The notes beneath the pieces are model-generated. The model saw only the letters and a list, made by a program, of their open reading frames with translations, did no database searches and was not told the DNA's origin. A program made the translations under genes and the position numbers. DNA of 64,000 bases from Streptomyces eurocidicus (lineage in GTDB: Bacteria; Actinomycetota; Actinomycetes; Streptomycetales; Streptomycetaceae): NCBI RefSeq assembly GCF_002891295.1, contig NZ_LGUI01000013.1, positions 1 through 64,000 on the forward strand. The letters run 5' to 3'. Shown one piece after another: positions 43,999 through 52,348 of this stretch (position 1 is the first letter of the stretch; each line of letters begins with the position of its first letter).

Positions 43999-44676
43999 GT
44001 GCGCATACTGATTGTCGAGGACGAGGCGGGGCTCGCCGATTCGCTCCGCCGGGGGCTGGCCGCCGAGGGGCACTGGGCCGACGCCGTCCATGACGGCCAC
44101 CGCGGTCTGGAGGCGGCGCTCACCGGCGCGTACGACGTGATCGTGCTGGACGTGATGCTGCCCGGCCTGGACGGCCACGAGATCTGCCGACGGCTGCGCC
44201 GCCTGGACCCGTGGACGCCGGTGCTGATGCTGACCGCCAAGGACGGCGAGTACGACGAGGCGGAGGGGCTCGACGCGGGCGCGGACGACTATCTGTCCAA
44301 GCCGTTCTCGTTCGTGGTGCTGACCGCGCGGCTGCGGGCACTGGGCCGCCGCCGGAGCCCGGCCGGCGGGCGTCCGCTCGCCGCCGGGGACCTGGTCCTG
44401 GACCCGGCGGCGCGGGTGTGCCGGCGCGGCGGGCGGGAGATCGAGCTGACCGCGCGGGAACTGTCCGTGCTGCGGTACCTGATGGAGAACGCGGGGCGGG
44501 CGGTGGCCAAGCGGGACATCCTCGACGAGGTCTGGGACTCCCCCGCCGACACCGACCCGAACATCGTCGAGGTCTATGTCTCCTCACTGCGCCGGAAGAT
44601 CGACGTCCCGTTCGGCCGCCGGGCCATCGTGACCGTTCACGGCACGGGCTACCGCGTCGCCCCGGACGGCGGCTGA
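43999..44676 (+). CDS. OmpR/PhoB-type response regulator
   Basis: 225 residues. Receiver domain 1-115 with the acidic pocket VEDEAG, phospho-acceptor Asp51 in VIVLDVMLPGLDG and Lys in YLSKPFS; winged-helix DNA-binding domain from about 130 (ELTARELSVLRYLMENAGRAV; EVYVSSLRRKID; TVHGTGYRV). The GTG at 43999 directly begins the receiver fold (VRILIVEDE). The stop is 3 bp before the kinase start, so it is coupled to its partner. A likely target is the repeat region at 46188-46226 before the SEDS gene. Confidence 0.95.
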   Translation: MRILIVEDEAGLADSLRRGLAAEGHWADAVHDGHRGLEAALTGAYDVIVLDVMLPGLDGHEICRRLRRLDPWTPVLMLTAKDGEYDEAEGLDAGADDYLSKPFSFVVLTARLRALGRRRSPAGGRPLAAGDLVLDPAARVCRRGGREIELTARELSVLRYLMENAGRAVAKRDILDEVWDSPADTDPNIVEVYVSSLRRKIDVPFGRRAIVTVHGTGYRVAPDGG

Positions 44677-44678
44677 CG

Positions 44679-46103
44679 GTGGCCGGCCGCATCCGGCCGC
44701 GGCTGCCGCGTTCGGTCCGCGGGCGGAGCGCCGCCGCGGCGGCGCTCGCGATGGCCCTGGTCCTCGGGGTCGGCGGCAGCTGGCTGTACAGCGTGCTGAG
44801 CGCCAATCTGCTGGACAACGCCCATGGGCGCACCGAGCTGGCGGCCCGTGAGGTGGCGGCGCGGGCGGACACCGGGGCGCTGCCGGCCCTGCTGCCCGCG
44901 CCCCGGGACGGCGTCGACGTCGTCCTGGTCCTCGGCGCGCGCGGTGAGGTGGTCGCCACCACGCGCCCGTCGGCCGAGCCGCTCGCCCGGGAGTTCGCCG
45001 GGCTGCGCCCGGCGCCCGGCGGCGACACGGCCTCCGCGCTGGCCCGGTACGCGGGCCAGCGGGGCGACCTGGTCGTGGTGCGCTCCGCGCCGCCCGGCCG
45101 GGGCGCGGAGCGCTACGTCTACGCGCTGACGGTCCTCAACGACGTGGACGACGCCCGGCACGCCGTGGCCCTGGGCCTGCTCGCCGCCGCGCCCCCGCTG
45201 GTCGCGCTGGCCGCCGCCATCGCCTGGGCGGTGACGGGGCTGGCGCTGCGGCCGGTGACCACGATCCGTACGGAACTGGCCGCCGTGACCGCGAGCGAGC
45301 TGGACCGGCGGGTCCCGGAACCGGCGGGGGGCGACGAGGTGGCGCTGCTGGCGCGGACGGTCAACGCGACCCTGGACCGGCTGGAGCAGTCCGTGGGGCG
45401 GCAGCGGCAGTTCGTCGCCGACGCCTCGCACGAGCTGCGCAACCCCGTCGCGGCGGTCCGCTCGCAGCTGGAGGTCGCGCTGGCCGCGCCCGGCGGGCCG
45501 CCCCGGGAGGCGGTACGGGCCGCGCTGGACGACACCGTGCGGTTGCAGCGGGTCGCCGCCGACCTGCTGCTCCTGGCCCGGCTGGACGCGCGGGTGCCGA
45601 CCGCGCCCGGGGAGCCGGTGGACCTGGCGCTGCTGGCCGCCGAGGAGGCCGCGCGGCGGCCCGGCGGCCGGGTGCCGGTCGCCGCCGAGGCGGATGCCCC
45701 GGTTCCGTTGCGCGGCCGGTCCGGCCAGTTGGAGCGGCTGGTGGCCAATCTCGTCGACAACGCGGTGCGGCACGCCGCGTCCCGGGTGACGGTCCGCGCG
45801 TACGCCGAGGACGGGGCCGCCGTGCTGGAGGTGGCCGACGACGGGCCGGGGATCCCGGCGGGCGAGCGGGAGCGGGTCTTCGAGCGGTTCGTCCGGCTGG
45901 ACGCCGCGCGGGACCGGGAGCGCGGCGGCAGCGGGCTGGGGCTCGCCATCGCCCGGGAGATCGCGCACGCGCACGGCGGGACGCTGACGGCGTCGGCGGC
46001 GCCCGGCGGCGGCGCGCTCCTGGTGGCGCGGCTTCCCATCGGCCCGGAGGGCCGACAGGAAACCGGCCCGGAGGGCCGACGAGAAACCGGCCCGGAGAGC
46101 TGA
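44679..46103 (+). CDS. Sensor histidine kinase
   Basis: 474 residues. TM1 at about 15-40 (AAAAALAMALVLGVGGSWLY), an extracytoplasmic domain of roughly 120 residues, TM2 near 165-195 (VALGLLAAAPPLVALAAAIAW), HAMP, the HisKA motif FVADASHELRNPVAAVR (His251) and HATPase_c (LVANLVDNAVRHA, DDGPGIP, GGSGLGLAIAREIAHAHGG). The last residues are a 24-bp DNA repeat translated as GPEGRQET GPEGRRET GPES. The GTG at 44679 lies 3 bp after the regulator's stop. The stimulus is unknown. Confidence 0.93.
   Translation: MAGRIRPRLPRSVRGRSAAAAALAMALVLGVGGSWLYSVLSANLLDNAHGRTELAAREVAARADTGALPALLPAPRDGVDVVLVLGARGEVVATTRPSAEPLAREFAGLRPAPGGDTASALARYAGQRGDLVVVRSAPPGRGAERYVYALTVLNDVDDARHAVALGLLAAAPPLVALAAAIAWAVTGLALRPVTTIRTELAAVTASELDRRVPEPAGGDEVALLARTVNATLDRLEQSVGRQRQFVADASHELRNPVAAVRSQLEVALAAPGGPPREAVRAALDDTVRLQRVAADLLLLARLDARVPTAPGEPVDLALLAAEEAARRPGGRVPVAAEADAPVPLRGRSGQLERLVANLVDNAVRHAASRVTVRAYAEDGAAVLEVADDGPGIPAGERERVFERFVRLDAARDRERGGSGLGLAIAREIAHAHGGTLTASAAPGGGALLVARLPIGPEGRQETGPEGRRETGPES
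46041..46103 (+). repeat. 24-bp tandem repeat at the 3' end of the kinase gene
   Basis: Units at 46041-46064 and 46065-46088 differ at two adjacent bases, and a third partial unit at 46089-46103 carries the stop codon. The reading frame is kept because the unit is a multiple of three. Confidence 0.8.
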
Positions 46104-46187
46104 TGGGAAGCCCACCCGGCGGGCCTGCCGGAAGCCGGCCCTGAGGGCTGACCCGGCAGGTGGCCGCACCCTGTCCGGAACACCCCA

Positions 46188-46226
46188 TTCCTGAAGATCC
46201 CTTCAGGAAGTTCAGGTTTTCTTCAG
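46188..46226. promoter_or_regulatory. Repeat-rich control site before the SEDS gene
   Basis: TTCCTGAA (46188-46195) and TTCAGGAA (46202-46209) form a perfect inverted repeat, and TTCAG recurs on the same strand at 46202, 46211 and 46222, spaced 9 and 11 bp. Direct repeats about one helical turn apart are typical of OmpR-family sites, and an OmpR-type regulator is encoded just upstream. The patch is much richer in A+T than the surroundings. Confidence 0.5.
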
Positions 46227-46251
46227 CCGGGGTTGCCCAACATTGACCGGT

Positions 46252-47652
46252 GTGACCGTGGATTCCGTGCAACTCAAAGGCAGTGACCGGAGCGCGGCGG
46301 GCACGGGACGCCTCCTGGCGTCCCGGCGGCGCGGCCGGGAAGCGCTGCTGCTCGGCATGGCCGTCCTGATCAGCTGTTTCGGCTACGCGTACACCGGCCT
46401 CTCCGTGACGGGCGGCTTCCCGGACGGTTTCGCCGGGTTCGCGGGGGCCATGACCTGCCTGGCGGTGGTGCCGCACCTCGCGGTCCGCCGCTACGCGCCC
46501 TACGCCGATCCGCTGATCCTCCCCCTGGCCGTTCTGCTGTCCGGGCTCGGACTGGTGCTGCTGTACCGGCTGGACTCCGCGTACGCCCAGCGCTTCAAGG
46601 GCGCCGGGGCCACCGCGCCCGACCAGCTGCTGTGGACCGTGATCGGGGTGGGCGTGTGCGTCGGCGTGCTCGTCGTGCTGCGTGACCACCGGCGGCTCCA
46701 GCGCTACATCTACGTGCTGATGGCGGTGGCGCTGGTGCTGCTGATGGCACCGGCCTTCTTCCCGGGCGACACCTACGGCGCCAAGCGGTGGATCTTCGTG
46801 GGGCCGCTGTCCCTCCAGCCCGGCGAGTTCGTCAAGACCATGATCGCCGTGTTCTTCGCGGGCTATCTGGTCACCCACCGGGACGCGCTGGCGCTGACCG
46901 GGCGCAAGGTGTTCGGCGTTCGGCTGCCGCCGGGCAGGCAGCTGGGGCCGATCCTCGGGGTGTGGGTGCTGAGCCTGCTGGTGCTGGTCTTCGAGCGGGA
47001 CCTGGGCACCTCGCTGATCTTCTTCGGGCTGTTCGTAGTGATGCTGTACACGGCCACCGAGCGGACCAGCTGGGTGCTGGTCGGCGTGGTGATGGCCGCC
47101 GCCGGGGCGACCGTGGTGGGCTCCGTCGAGCCGCATGTGAAGGGCCGGATCGCCGCCTGGCTGCACCCGTTCGCGGTCTATCTGCCCAAGGACCGGCAGC
47201 CGCCGGGCACCGGGTCGGAGCAGCTGGCCAACGCCCTCTTCGGCTTCGGCAGCGGCGGCGTCACGGGCACCGGGCTGGGCCAGGGCCACCCCGAGCTGAT
47301 CGGCTTCGCCGGCCGCAGCGACTTCATCCTCACCACCGTCGGCGAGGAGATGGGCCTCGCGGGCACGATGGTGGTGCTGCTGCTCTACGGGCTGCTGGTG
47401 CAGCGCGGGATGAGCACGGCGCTGCACTCGCGCGACCCCTTCGGCAAGCTGCTGGCGGTCGGGCTCTCGGCGGCGCTGGCGCTCCAGGTGTTCGTGGTGG
47501 GCGGCGGCGTCATGGGGCTCATCCCGCTGACCGGCAAGGCCCTGCCCTTTCTGGCCAAGGGCGGTTCGTCCCTGGTCGCCAACTGGCTGCTGGTCGCGGT
47601 GCTGGTGCGGATCAGCGACAGCGCGGGACGGGCCCGGGAGGCGGAGGCGTAG
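46252..47652 (+). CDS. SEDS-family peptidoglycan glycosyltransferase (FtsW/RodA/SpoVE-like)
   Basis: 466 residues with about ten membrane helices. Family landmarks are AKRWIFVGPLSLQPGEFVK, FERDLGTSLIFFG (Asp250, the expected catalytic acid), GTGLGQG, SDFILTTVGEEMGLAG and LPFLAKGGSS near the end. It polymerises lipid II outside the membrane. There is no class B penicillin-binding protein next to it, which most FtsW/RodA genes have. The GTG at 46252 or the TTG at 46243 could be the start; neither has a clear ribosome binding site. It lies downstream of the two-component genes and is probably their target. Confidence 0.92.
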   Translation: MTVDSVQLKGSDRSAAGTGRLLASRRRGREALLLGMAVLISCFGYAYTGLSVTGGFPDGFAGFAGAMTCLAVVPHLAVRRYAPYADPLILPLAVLLSGLGLVLLYRLDSAYAQRFKGAGATAPDQLLWTVIGVGVCVGVLVVLRDHRRLQRYIYVLMAVALVLLMAPAFFPGDTYGAKRWIFVGPLSLQPGEFVKTMIAVFFAGYLVTHRDALALTGRKVFGVRLPPGRQLGPILGVWVLSLLVLVFERDLGTSLIFFGLFVVMLYTATERTSWVLVGVVMAAAGATVVGSVEPHVKGRIAAWLHPFAVYLPKDRQPPGTGSEQLANALFGFGSGGVTGTGLGQGHPELIGFAGRSDFILTTVGEEMGLAGTMVVLLLYGLLVQRGMSTALHSRDPFGKLLAVGLSAALALQVFVVGGGVMGLIPLTGKALPFLAKGGSSLVANWLLVAVLVRISDSAGRAREAEA

Positions 47653-47724
47653 GCCCCGATTCCGGAAAGCCCGTGGTACCCACACCCAAGTGCGCCTACC
47701 GTGAGCTCGCAGACGCTCACCTCG

Positions 47725-47744
47725 GTGTGAGGAAGTGTGAGGAA
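47725..47744 (+). repeat. Tandem 10-bp repeat that duplicates a ribosome binding site
   Basis: GTGTGAGGAA occurs twice in a row, followed by GGGGCACGG and the ATG at 47754. Only the second copy is at a useful distance from the start codon. Confidence 0.7.
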
Positions 47745-47753
47745 GGGGCACGG

Positions 47754-48944
47754 ATGACCACCACGCACGTCGAACCCGCCGCCTACCCGTTCAACGATCC
47801 CACCGGACTGGCCCTGTCGGAGCTGTACGAACGGGCGCGCGACGCCCAGGGCCTGCTGCGCGTACGGATGCCGTACGGCGAGCCCGCCTGGCTCGTCACG
47901 CGCTACGCCGACGCCCGCTTCGTCCTCGGCGACCGGCGCTTCAGCCGCGCCGCGGAGGCCGACCACGACGCGCCGCGCCAGTCCCCCGGCCGCCGGGAGG
48001 GCGGCCTGCTGAGCATGGACCCGCCCGACCACGCCCGGCTGCGGACCCTCGCCACCAAGGCGTTCACCGTGCACCGGGTGGAGCGGCTGCGGCCGGGCAT
48101 CCGGGAACTGGCCGAGGGGCTGCTGGACGAGCTGGTGGCGGCGGGTCCGCCGGCCGACCTGGTGGAGCACTTCGCGCTGCCGGTGCCCGTCGCCGTGATC
48201 TGCCGGCTGCTCGGTGTGCCCGCCGGGGACCAGCCGCTCTTCCGGGAGTGGAGCGACGCCTCGCTGTCGACCAGCTCCAAGACCACCGAGGAGTTCACGG
48301 CCAACCAGGACGAGCTGCGCGCCTATATGGCGGAGCTCGTCGCGGAGCACCGGCGGCGCCCGGCCGAGGATCTGATGACCGCGCTGATCGAGGCGCGCGA
48401 CGTCGACGACCGGCTCTCCGAGAAGGAGCTGGTCGACCTGTGCGTCGGCATCCTCGTCGCCGGTCACGAGACCACCGCGACCCAGATCCCCAACTTCCTC
48501 TGCACGCTGCTGGACCACCCGGACCAGTTCGACCGGCTGCGCGCCGACCCCGGTCTGATCGCGGGCGCGGTCGAGGAGCTGCTGCGCTTCGTGCCGCTCG
48601 GGGCGGCCGCCGCCTTCCCGCGCTACGCCACGGAGGACGTCGAGGTCGGCGGGACGCCGGTACGGGCGGGCGAGCCGCTGCTGGTGGCCGTCGGCGCCGC
48701 CAACCGCGACGCGCTGCGCTTCACCGCGCCGGACCGCCTGGACCTGACCCGGGAGGCCAACCAGCACCTGGGATTCGGGCACGGCGTGCACCACTGCCTG
48801 GGGGCCCAGCTGGCCCGGGTGGAGCTCCAGGAGGCCCTGCGGGCGCTGGTGCGGAAGATGCCCGGGCTCCGCCCGGCGGGCGACATCGTCTGGAAGACGC
48901 AGATGCTGGTCCGGGGCCCGCGGTCGATGCCCGTGACCTGGTGA
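47754..48944 (+). CDS. Cytochrome P450 (CYP105/107-like)
   Basis: 396 residues, soluble. I-helix LVAGHETTATQ has the normal acid-Thr pair; K-helix EELLRFVPL; haem loop FGHGVHHCLGAQLAR with Cys348. These are typical for Streptomyces class I P450s that take electrons from a ferredoxin and hydroxylate small molecules. No ferredoxin gene is adjacent. ATG at 47754 with a duplicated AGGAA upstream. Substrate unknown; 101 bp separate it from the SEDS gene, so it may have its own promoter. Confidence 0.93.
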   Translation: MTTTHVEPAAYPFNDPTGLALSELYERARDAQGLLRVRMPYGEPAWLVTRYADARFVLGDRRFSRAAEADHDAPRQSPGRREGGLLSMDPPDHARLRTLATKAFTVHRVERLRPGIRELAEGLLDELVAAGPPADLVEHFALPVPVAVICRLLGVPAGDQPLFREWSDASLSTSSKTTEEFTANQDELRAYMAELVAEHRRRPAEDLMTALIEARDVDDRLSEKELVDLCVGILVAGHETTATQIPNFLCTLLDHPDQFDRLRADPGLIAGAVEELLRFVPLGAAAAFPRYATEDVEVGGTPVRAGEPLLVAVGAANRDALRFTAPDRLDLTREANQHLGFGHGVHHCLGAQLARVELQEALRALVRKMPGLRPAGDIVWKTQMLVRGPRSMPVTW

Positions 48945-49052
48945 CACCAGTGGCGTACGGGAGTTCTGCGAACAGGTGAGCACGGAGGGACCGGGGTACG
49001 TACCTGGGCGCTCGGGCCACTCGTGGGCCCCCAGCCGCCGAAGGACGTCATC

Positions 49053-50693
49053 ATGCCGGAATCCCGTCCGCCACGACGCCGGGGCGGCGCGCTGTGCGCG
49101 CTGGTCCTCGCGCTGTCCTCCCTCCTCACCGCCGCCGGCACCGCCCCGGCGGCGGACGCCGCCGCGCGCGGGCCGGGTGACGACAGACCGGTCGTCACCA
49201 CCGATCACGGGCCCGTGCGCGGCCGGTCCCACGGCACGTACGACACCTTCGAGGGGATCCCCTTCGCCGCGCCGCCGACCGGACCGCTGCGCTGGCGCGA
49301 CCCGCGGCCCGCGCCGTCCTGGCACGAGGCGCGCGACGCGGGCGCGCCCGGCCCGCAGTGCCCGCAGTTCCCGGTGCTCGCTCCCGGCCCGGCGACCGGC
49401 TCGGAGGACTGTCTCACCCTGAACGTCACCACCCCGTCCGGCCGGGCCGCCGGCCGGGGCCGGCCCGTCATGGTGTGGGTGCACGGCGGCGGCTTCCAGT
49501 TCGGCTCGGGCTCCCCGTACCGGGCCGAACGCCTCGCCGTCCAGGGCGACACCGTGGTCGTCACGGTCAACTACCGGCTGGGCGTGCTCGGCTTCTTCGG
49601 CCACCCGGAGCTGCGCGGCGCCACGAACTTCGGCCTCGCCGACCAGCGGGCGGCGCTGCGCTGGGTGCGGGCCAACGCGGCCCGCTTCGGCGGCGACCCG
49701 GGCCGGGTGACGCTGTTCGGCGAGTCCGCCGGTTCGCTGAGCACCTGCGCGCACCTCACCTCGCCCGGGTCCGCGGGGCTCTTCCAGCGGGCCGTGCTGC
49801 AGAGCGGGTCCTGCAGCACCGGGTTCCCGCGCGGCGCCATTCTTCCGACGCAGCCCCGCTACCAGCCGTTCGTGCCACGGAGCCGGACGGAGGCGGCGGG
49901 CGCCGCCGCGGCCGCCACGCTCGGCTGCGCGCGTCCGGGCGGGACGCTCGACTGCCTGCGCCGCCTGGGCACCGACAAGCTGGTGACGCCCGAGCTGATG
50001 GAGAAGTTCTCCCTCGTCTCCTACGGTGGCGGCGGACTGCCCCTGCGGCCCGACCGGGCCCTGGAGAAGGGGCGCTTCCACCGCGTCCCGGTGGTGCAGG
50101 GCACCAACGAGGACGAGATGCGGCTCTTCCTCGCCCTGACGCAGTCGACGAACCCGATCCATGACGCGCGCGCGTACCGGGCCCGGCTGACCTACTCCTT
50201 CGGCACCTCGGCGACGGCCGTCGAGAAGCGGTACCCGTTGCGGTCGTACGCCTCGCCGGGGCTGGCCTGGGCGGCCTTGCTGTCCGACGCCTCGTTCACC
50301 TGCGGCGCGCTGCGGGCGGACCGCGCGCTCGCCGCGCACGTGCCCACGTACGCCTATCTGTTCGGTGACGTGAACGCGCCGCGGATGGCGGAGCTGCCGG
50401 CGGTGGACGGCTATCCGTACGGGGCGGCGCACGGCTTCGAGATGCCGTACCTGTTCCCGATGGAGACCGTGCCGGCGTTCTCCCCGGAGCAGCGCGCGCT
50501 GGCGGACCGCATGACGGGCTACTGGACCCGGTTCGCGGCCACCGGCGACCCGAACTCCCCGGGCGCGCCCGGCTGGCCCCGCTCCGGGCGCGGGGCGACC
50601 GTGCTGTCGCTGGCGCCGGGCGCGGGCGGGATCCGTCCGGTGGACGCGGCCGCCGCGCACCAGTGCGGGTTCTGGGACCGGCTGGCCCGCTGA
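49053..50693 (+). CDS. Secreted type-B carboxylesterase
   Basis: 546 residues. Signal peptide of about 38 residues (basic start, LCALVLALSSLLTAAGTA, cleavage after ADA). The mature enzyme has the type-B carboxylesterase blocks SEDCLTLNV, VWVHGGGFQFGS, the nucleophile FGESAGS (Ser225), the acid in GTNEDEMRLF and the His in GAAHGFEMPYLF. It would hydrolyse esters outside the cell. GAAGGAC lies 6 bases before the ATG. A strong hairpin at 50701-50734 ends the transcript. Confidence 0.93.
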   Translation: MPESRPPRRRGGALCALVLALSSLLTAAGTAPAADAAARGPGDDRPVVTTDHGPVRGRSHGTYDTFEGIPFAAPPTGPLRWRDPRPAPSWHEARDAGAPGPQCPQFPVLAPGPATGSEDCLTLNVTTPSGRAAGRGRPVMVWVHGGGFQFGSGSPYRAERLAVQGDTVVVTVNYRLGVLGFFGHPELRGATNFGLADQRAALRWVRANAARFGGDPGRVTLFGESAGSLSTCAHLTSPGSAGLFQRAVLQSGSCSTGFPRGAILPTQPRYQPFVPRSRTEAAGAAAAATLGCARPGGTLDCLRRLGTDKLVTPELMEKFSLVSYGGGGLPLRPDRALEKGRFHRVPVVQGTNEDEMRLFLALTQSTNPIHDARAYRARLTYSFGTSATAVEKRYPLRSYASPGLAWAALLSDASFTCGALRADRALAAHVPTYAYLFGDVNAPRMAELPAVDGYPYGAAHGFEMPYLFPMETVPAFSPEQRALADRMTGYWTRFAATGDPNSPGAPGWPRSGRGATVLSLAPGAGGIRPVDAAAAHQCGFWDRLAR

Positions 50694-50700
50694 GCGCGGG

Positions 50701-50734
50701 CGGCCCCGCCCGCCCTGCGCGGCGGGCGGGGCCG
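50701..50734 (+). terminator. Hairpin terminator after the esterase gene
   Basis: CGGCCCCGCCCGCC pairs perfectly with GGCGGGCGGGGCCG (14 bp, six-base loop), beginning 8 bp after the esterase stop and ending 15 bp before the ligase start codon. Confidence 0.8.
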
Positions 50735-50749
50735 TAGCACGATGGGGGA

Positions 50750-52324
50750 ATGCTCCTGGCCGAGGTCGCCCGTGTGTCCGACGAGGTCGCCGCGACGCGC
50801 TCGCGGTCGGCGAAGACCGCTCTGCTGGCCGGTCTCTTCCGGACGGCGGACCCCGAGGAGGCGCCGGTCGCCCTCACCTATCTGGCGGGGCGGCTGCCGC
50901 AGGGCAGGGTGGGCGTCGGCTGGAGCGTGCTGCGCGAGGCCCCGGCGCCCGCGGCGGCCCCGACGCTGACGGTCCGCGAGGTGGACCGGGCCCTCGGCTC
51001 GATCGCGGCGGTGGCGGGCAAGGGGGCGCAGACGGAACGCCGGCGGCGGGTGGCCGCGCTGCTGGGCGCGGCCACCGAGCGGGAGCAGCGGTTCCTGCGC
51101 GCGCTGCTCGGCGGTGAGCTGCGGCAGGGCGCGCTGGACGCCCTGGCCGTCGAGGGGCTCGCGGCGGCCTCGGGCGCGGACCCGGCCGCCGTGCGGCGGG
51201 CCGTGATGCTCGGCGGGTCGCTGGGCGCCGTGGCGCGGGAGCTGCTGGCCCGCGGTCCGGCGGCGCTGGCGGGCTTCCGGCTGGAGGTGGGGCGCCCGGT
51301 GCTGCCGATGCTGGCGCATACCGCCGGGAACGTCGAAGAGGCGCTGGAGCGGCTCGGCCCCTGCGCGGTGGAGGAGAAGCTCGACGGGATCCGGGTGCAG
51401 GTGCACCGGGACGGCGACGTGGTGCGGATCTGGACCCGCACCCTGGAGGAGATCACCGAGCGGCTGCCCGAGCTGGTCCGGGTGGCGCGGGAGCTGCCGG
51501 TGACGTCCGCGGTGCTGGACGGCGAGGTGATCTCGCTGGACGGGGACGGCCGGCCCCGGCCCTTCCAGGAGACGGCGGGCCGGGTCGGTTCCCGGCGGGA
51601 CGTGGCGGGGGCGGCCGTGACGGTGCCGCTGTCGCCGGTCTTCTTCGACCTGCTGGCGGTGGACGGCCGGGACCTCCTGGAGCTGCCGGTCGCCGAGCGC
51701 CACGCGGAGCTGGCGCGCGCGGTGCCGGAGCCGCTGCGCGTACGGCGGCTGGTGGTGACCGACACGGCGGACGAGGGCGACCGCGAGGCGGCGCGGGGGT
51801 TCGCGGAGGACGTGCTGCGGCACGGTCACGAGGGCGTGGTGGTCAAGGCGCTGGACGCGCCGTACAGCGCGGGCCGGCGCGGGGCGTCCTGGCTGAAGGT
51901 GAAGCCGGTGCACACCCTGGACCTGGTGGTGCTGGCCGCGGAGTGGGGGCACGGGCGGCGCACCGGGAAGCTGTCCAACCTGCATCTGGGGGCGCGGTGC
52001 GAGGACGGCTCGTTCGCGATGCTCGGCAAGACGTTCAAGGGGCTGACGGACGCGCTGCTGGAGTGGCAGACCGGGCGGCTGCGGGAGCTGGCGGTGGACG
52101 ACGACGGGTTCGTGGTGCGGGTGCGCCCGGAGCTGGTCGTGGAGATCGCCTACGACGGTGTGCAGCGGTCCTCCCGGTATCCGGCGGGGGTGACGCTGCG
52201 GTTCGCGCGCGTGCTGCGGTACCGGGAGGACAAGACGGCGGCGGAGGCGGACACGGTGGCCACGGTGACGGCCGGGCTGCCCGCGCGGGCGGGTGCCACC
52301 CCGCCGCCGGACGGGCCCGGCTGA
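50750..52324 (+). CDS. ligB: ATP-dependent DNA ligase (LigB-type)
   Basis: 524 residues. An N-terminal helical DNA-binding domain (about 1-185) is followed by the nucleotidyltransferase domain with EEKLDGIRVQVH (Lys210, AMP acceptor), LDGEVISLD, FFDLLAVDGRDL, GHEGVVVKALD and SWLKVKPVHTLDLVV, and an OB-fold domain at the end. This is the stand-alone mycobacterial LigB/archaeal-like type of ligase, with no polymerase or phosphoesterase domain. It is not the NHEJ LigD, and Ku is not nearby. GGGGG lies just before the ATG. Probably a repair ligase in addition to the essential NAD-dependent LigA. Confidence 0.92.
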   Translation: MLLAEVARVSDEVAATRSRSAKTALLAGLFRTADPEEAPVALTYLAGRLPQGRVGVGWSVLREAPAPAAAPTLTVREVDRALGSIAAVAGKGAQTERRRRVAALLGAATEREQRFLRALLGGELRQGALDALAVEGLAAASGADPAAVRRAVMLGGSLGAVARELLARGPAALAGFRLEVGRPVLPMLAHTAGNVEEALERLGPCAVEEKLDGIRVQVHRDGDVVRIWTRTLEEITERLPELVRVARELPVTSAVLDGEVISLDGDGRPRPFQETAGRVGSRRDVAGAAVTVPLSPVFFDLLAVDGRDLLELPVAERHAELARAVPEPLRVRRLVVTDTADEGDREAARGFAEDVLRHGHEGVVVKALDAPYSAGRRGASWLKVKPVHTLDLVVLAAEWGHGRRTGKLSNLHLGARCEDGSFAMLGKTFKGLTDALLEWQTGRLRELAVDDDGFVVRVRPELVVEIAYDGVQRSSRYPAGVTLRFARVLRYREDKTAAEADTVATVTAGLPARAGATPPPDGPG

Positions 52325-52325
52325 G

Positions 52326-52343
52326 CCCGCCCGGCCGGGCGGG
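52326..52343. terminator. Palindromic hairpin between convergent genes
   Basis: CCCGCCCGG followed by CCGGGCGGG is an 18-bp perfect palindrome in the 24-bp gap between the ligase gene and the convergent glycosidase-like gene. It may terminate both. Confidence 0.55.
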
Positions 52344-52348
52344 GCGGG

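Noticed and set aside
47385..50660. A 1091-codon minus-strand frame across the SEDS, P450 and esterase genes
   Set aside because: Antisense shadow of three well supported genes.
34863..50693. A secondary-metabolite gene cluster because of the two P450s
   Set aside because: No PKS, NRPS, terpene synthase or other core biosynthetic gene is present; the P450s belong to different neighbourhoods.
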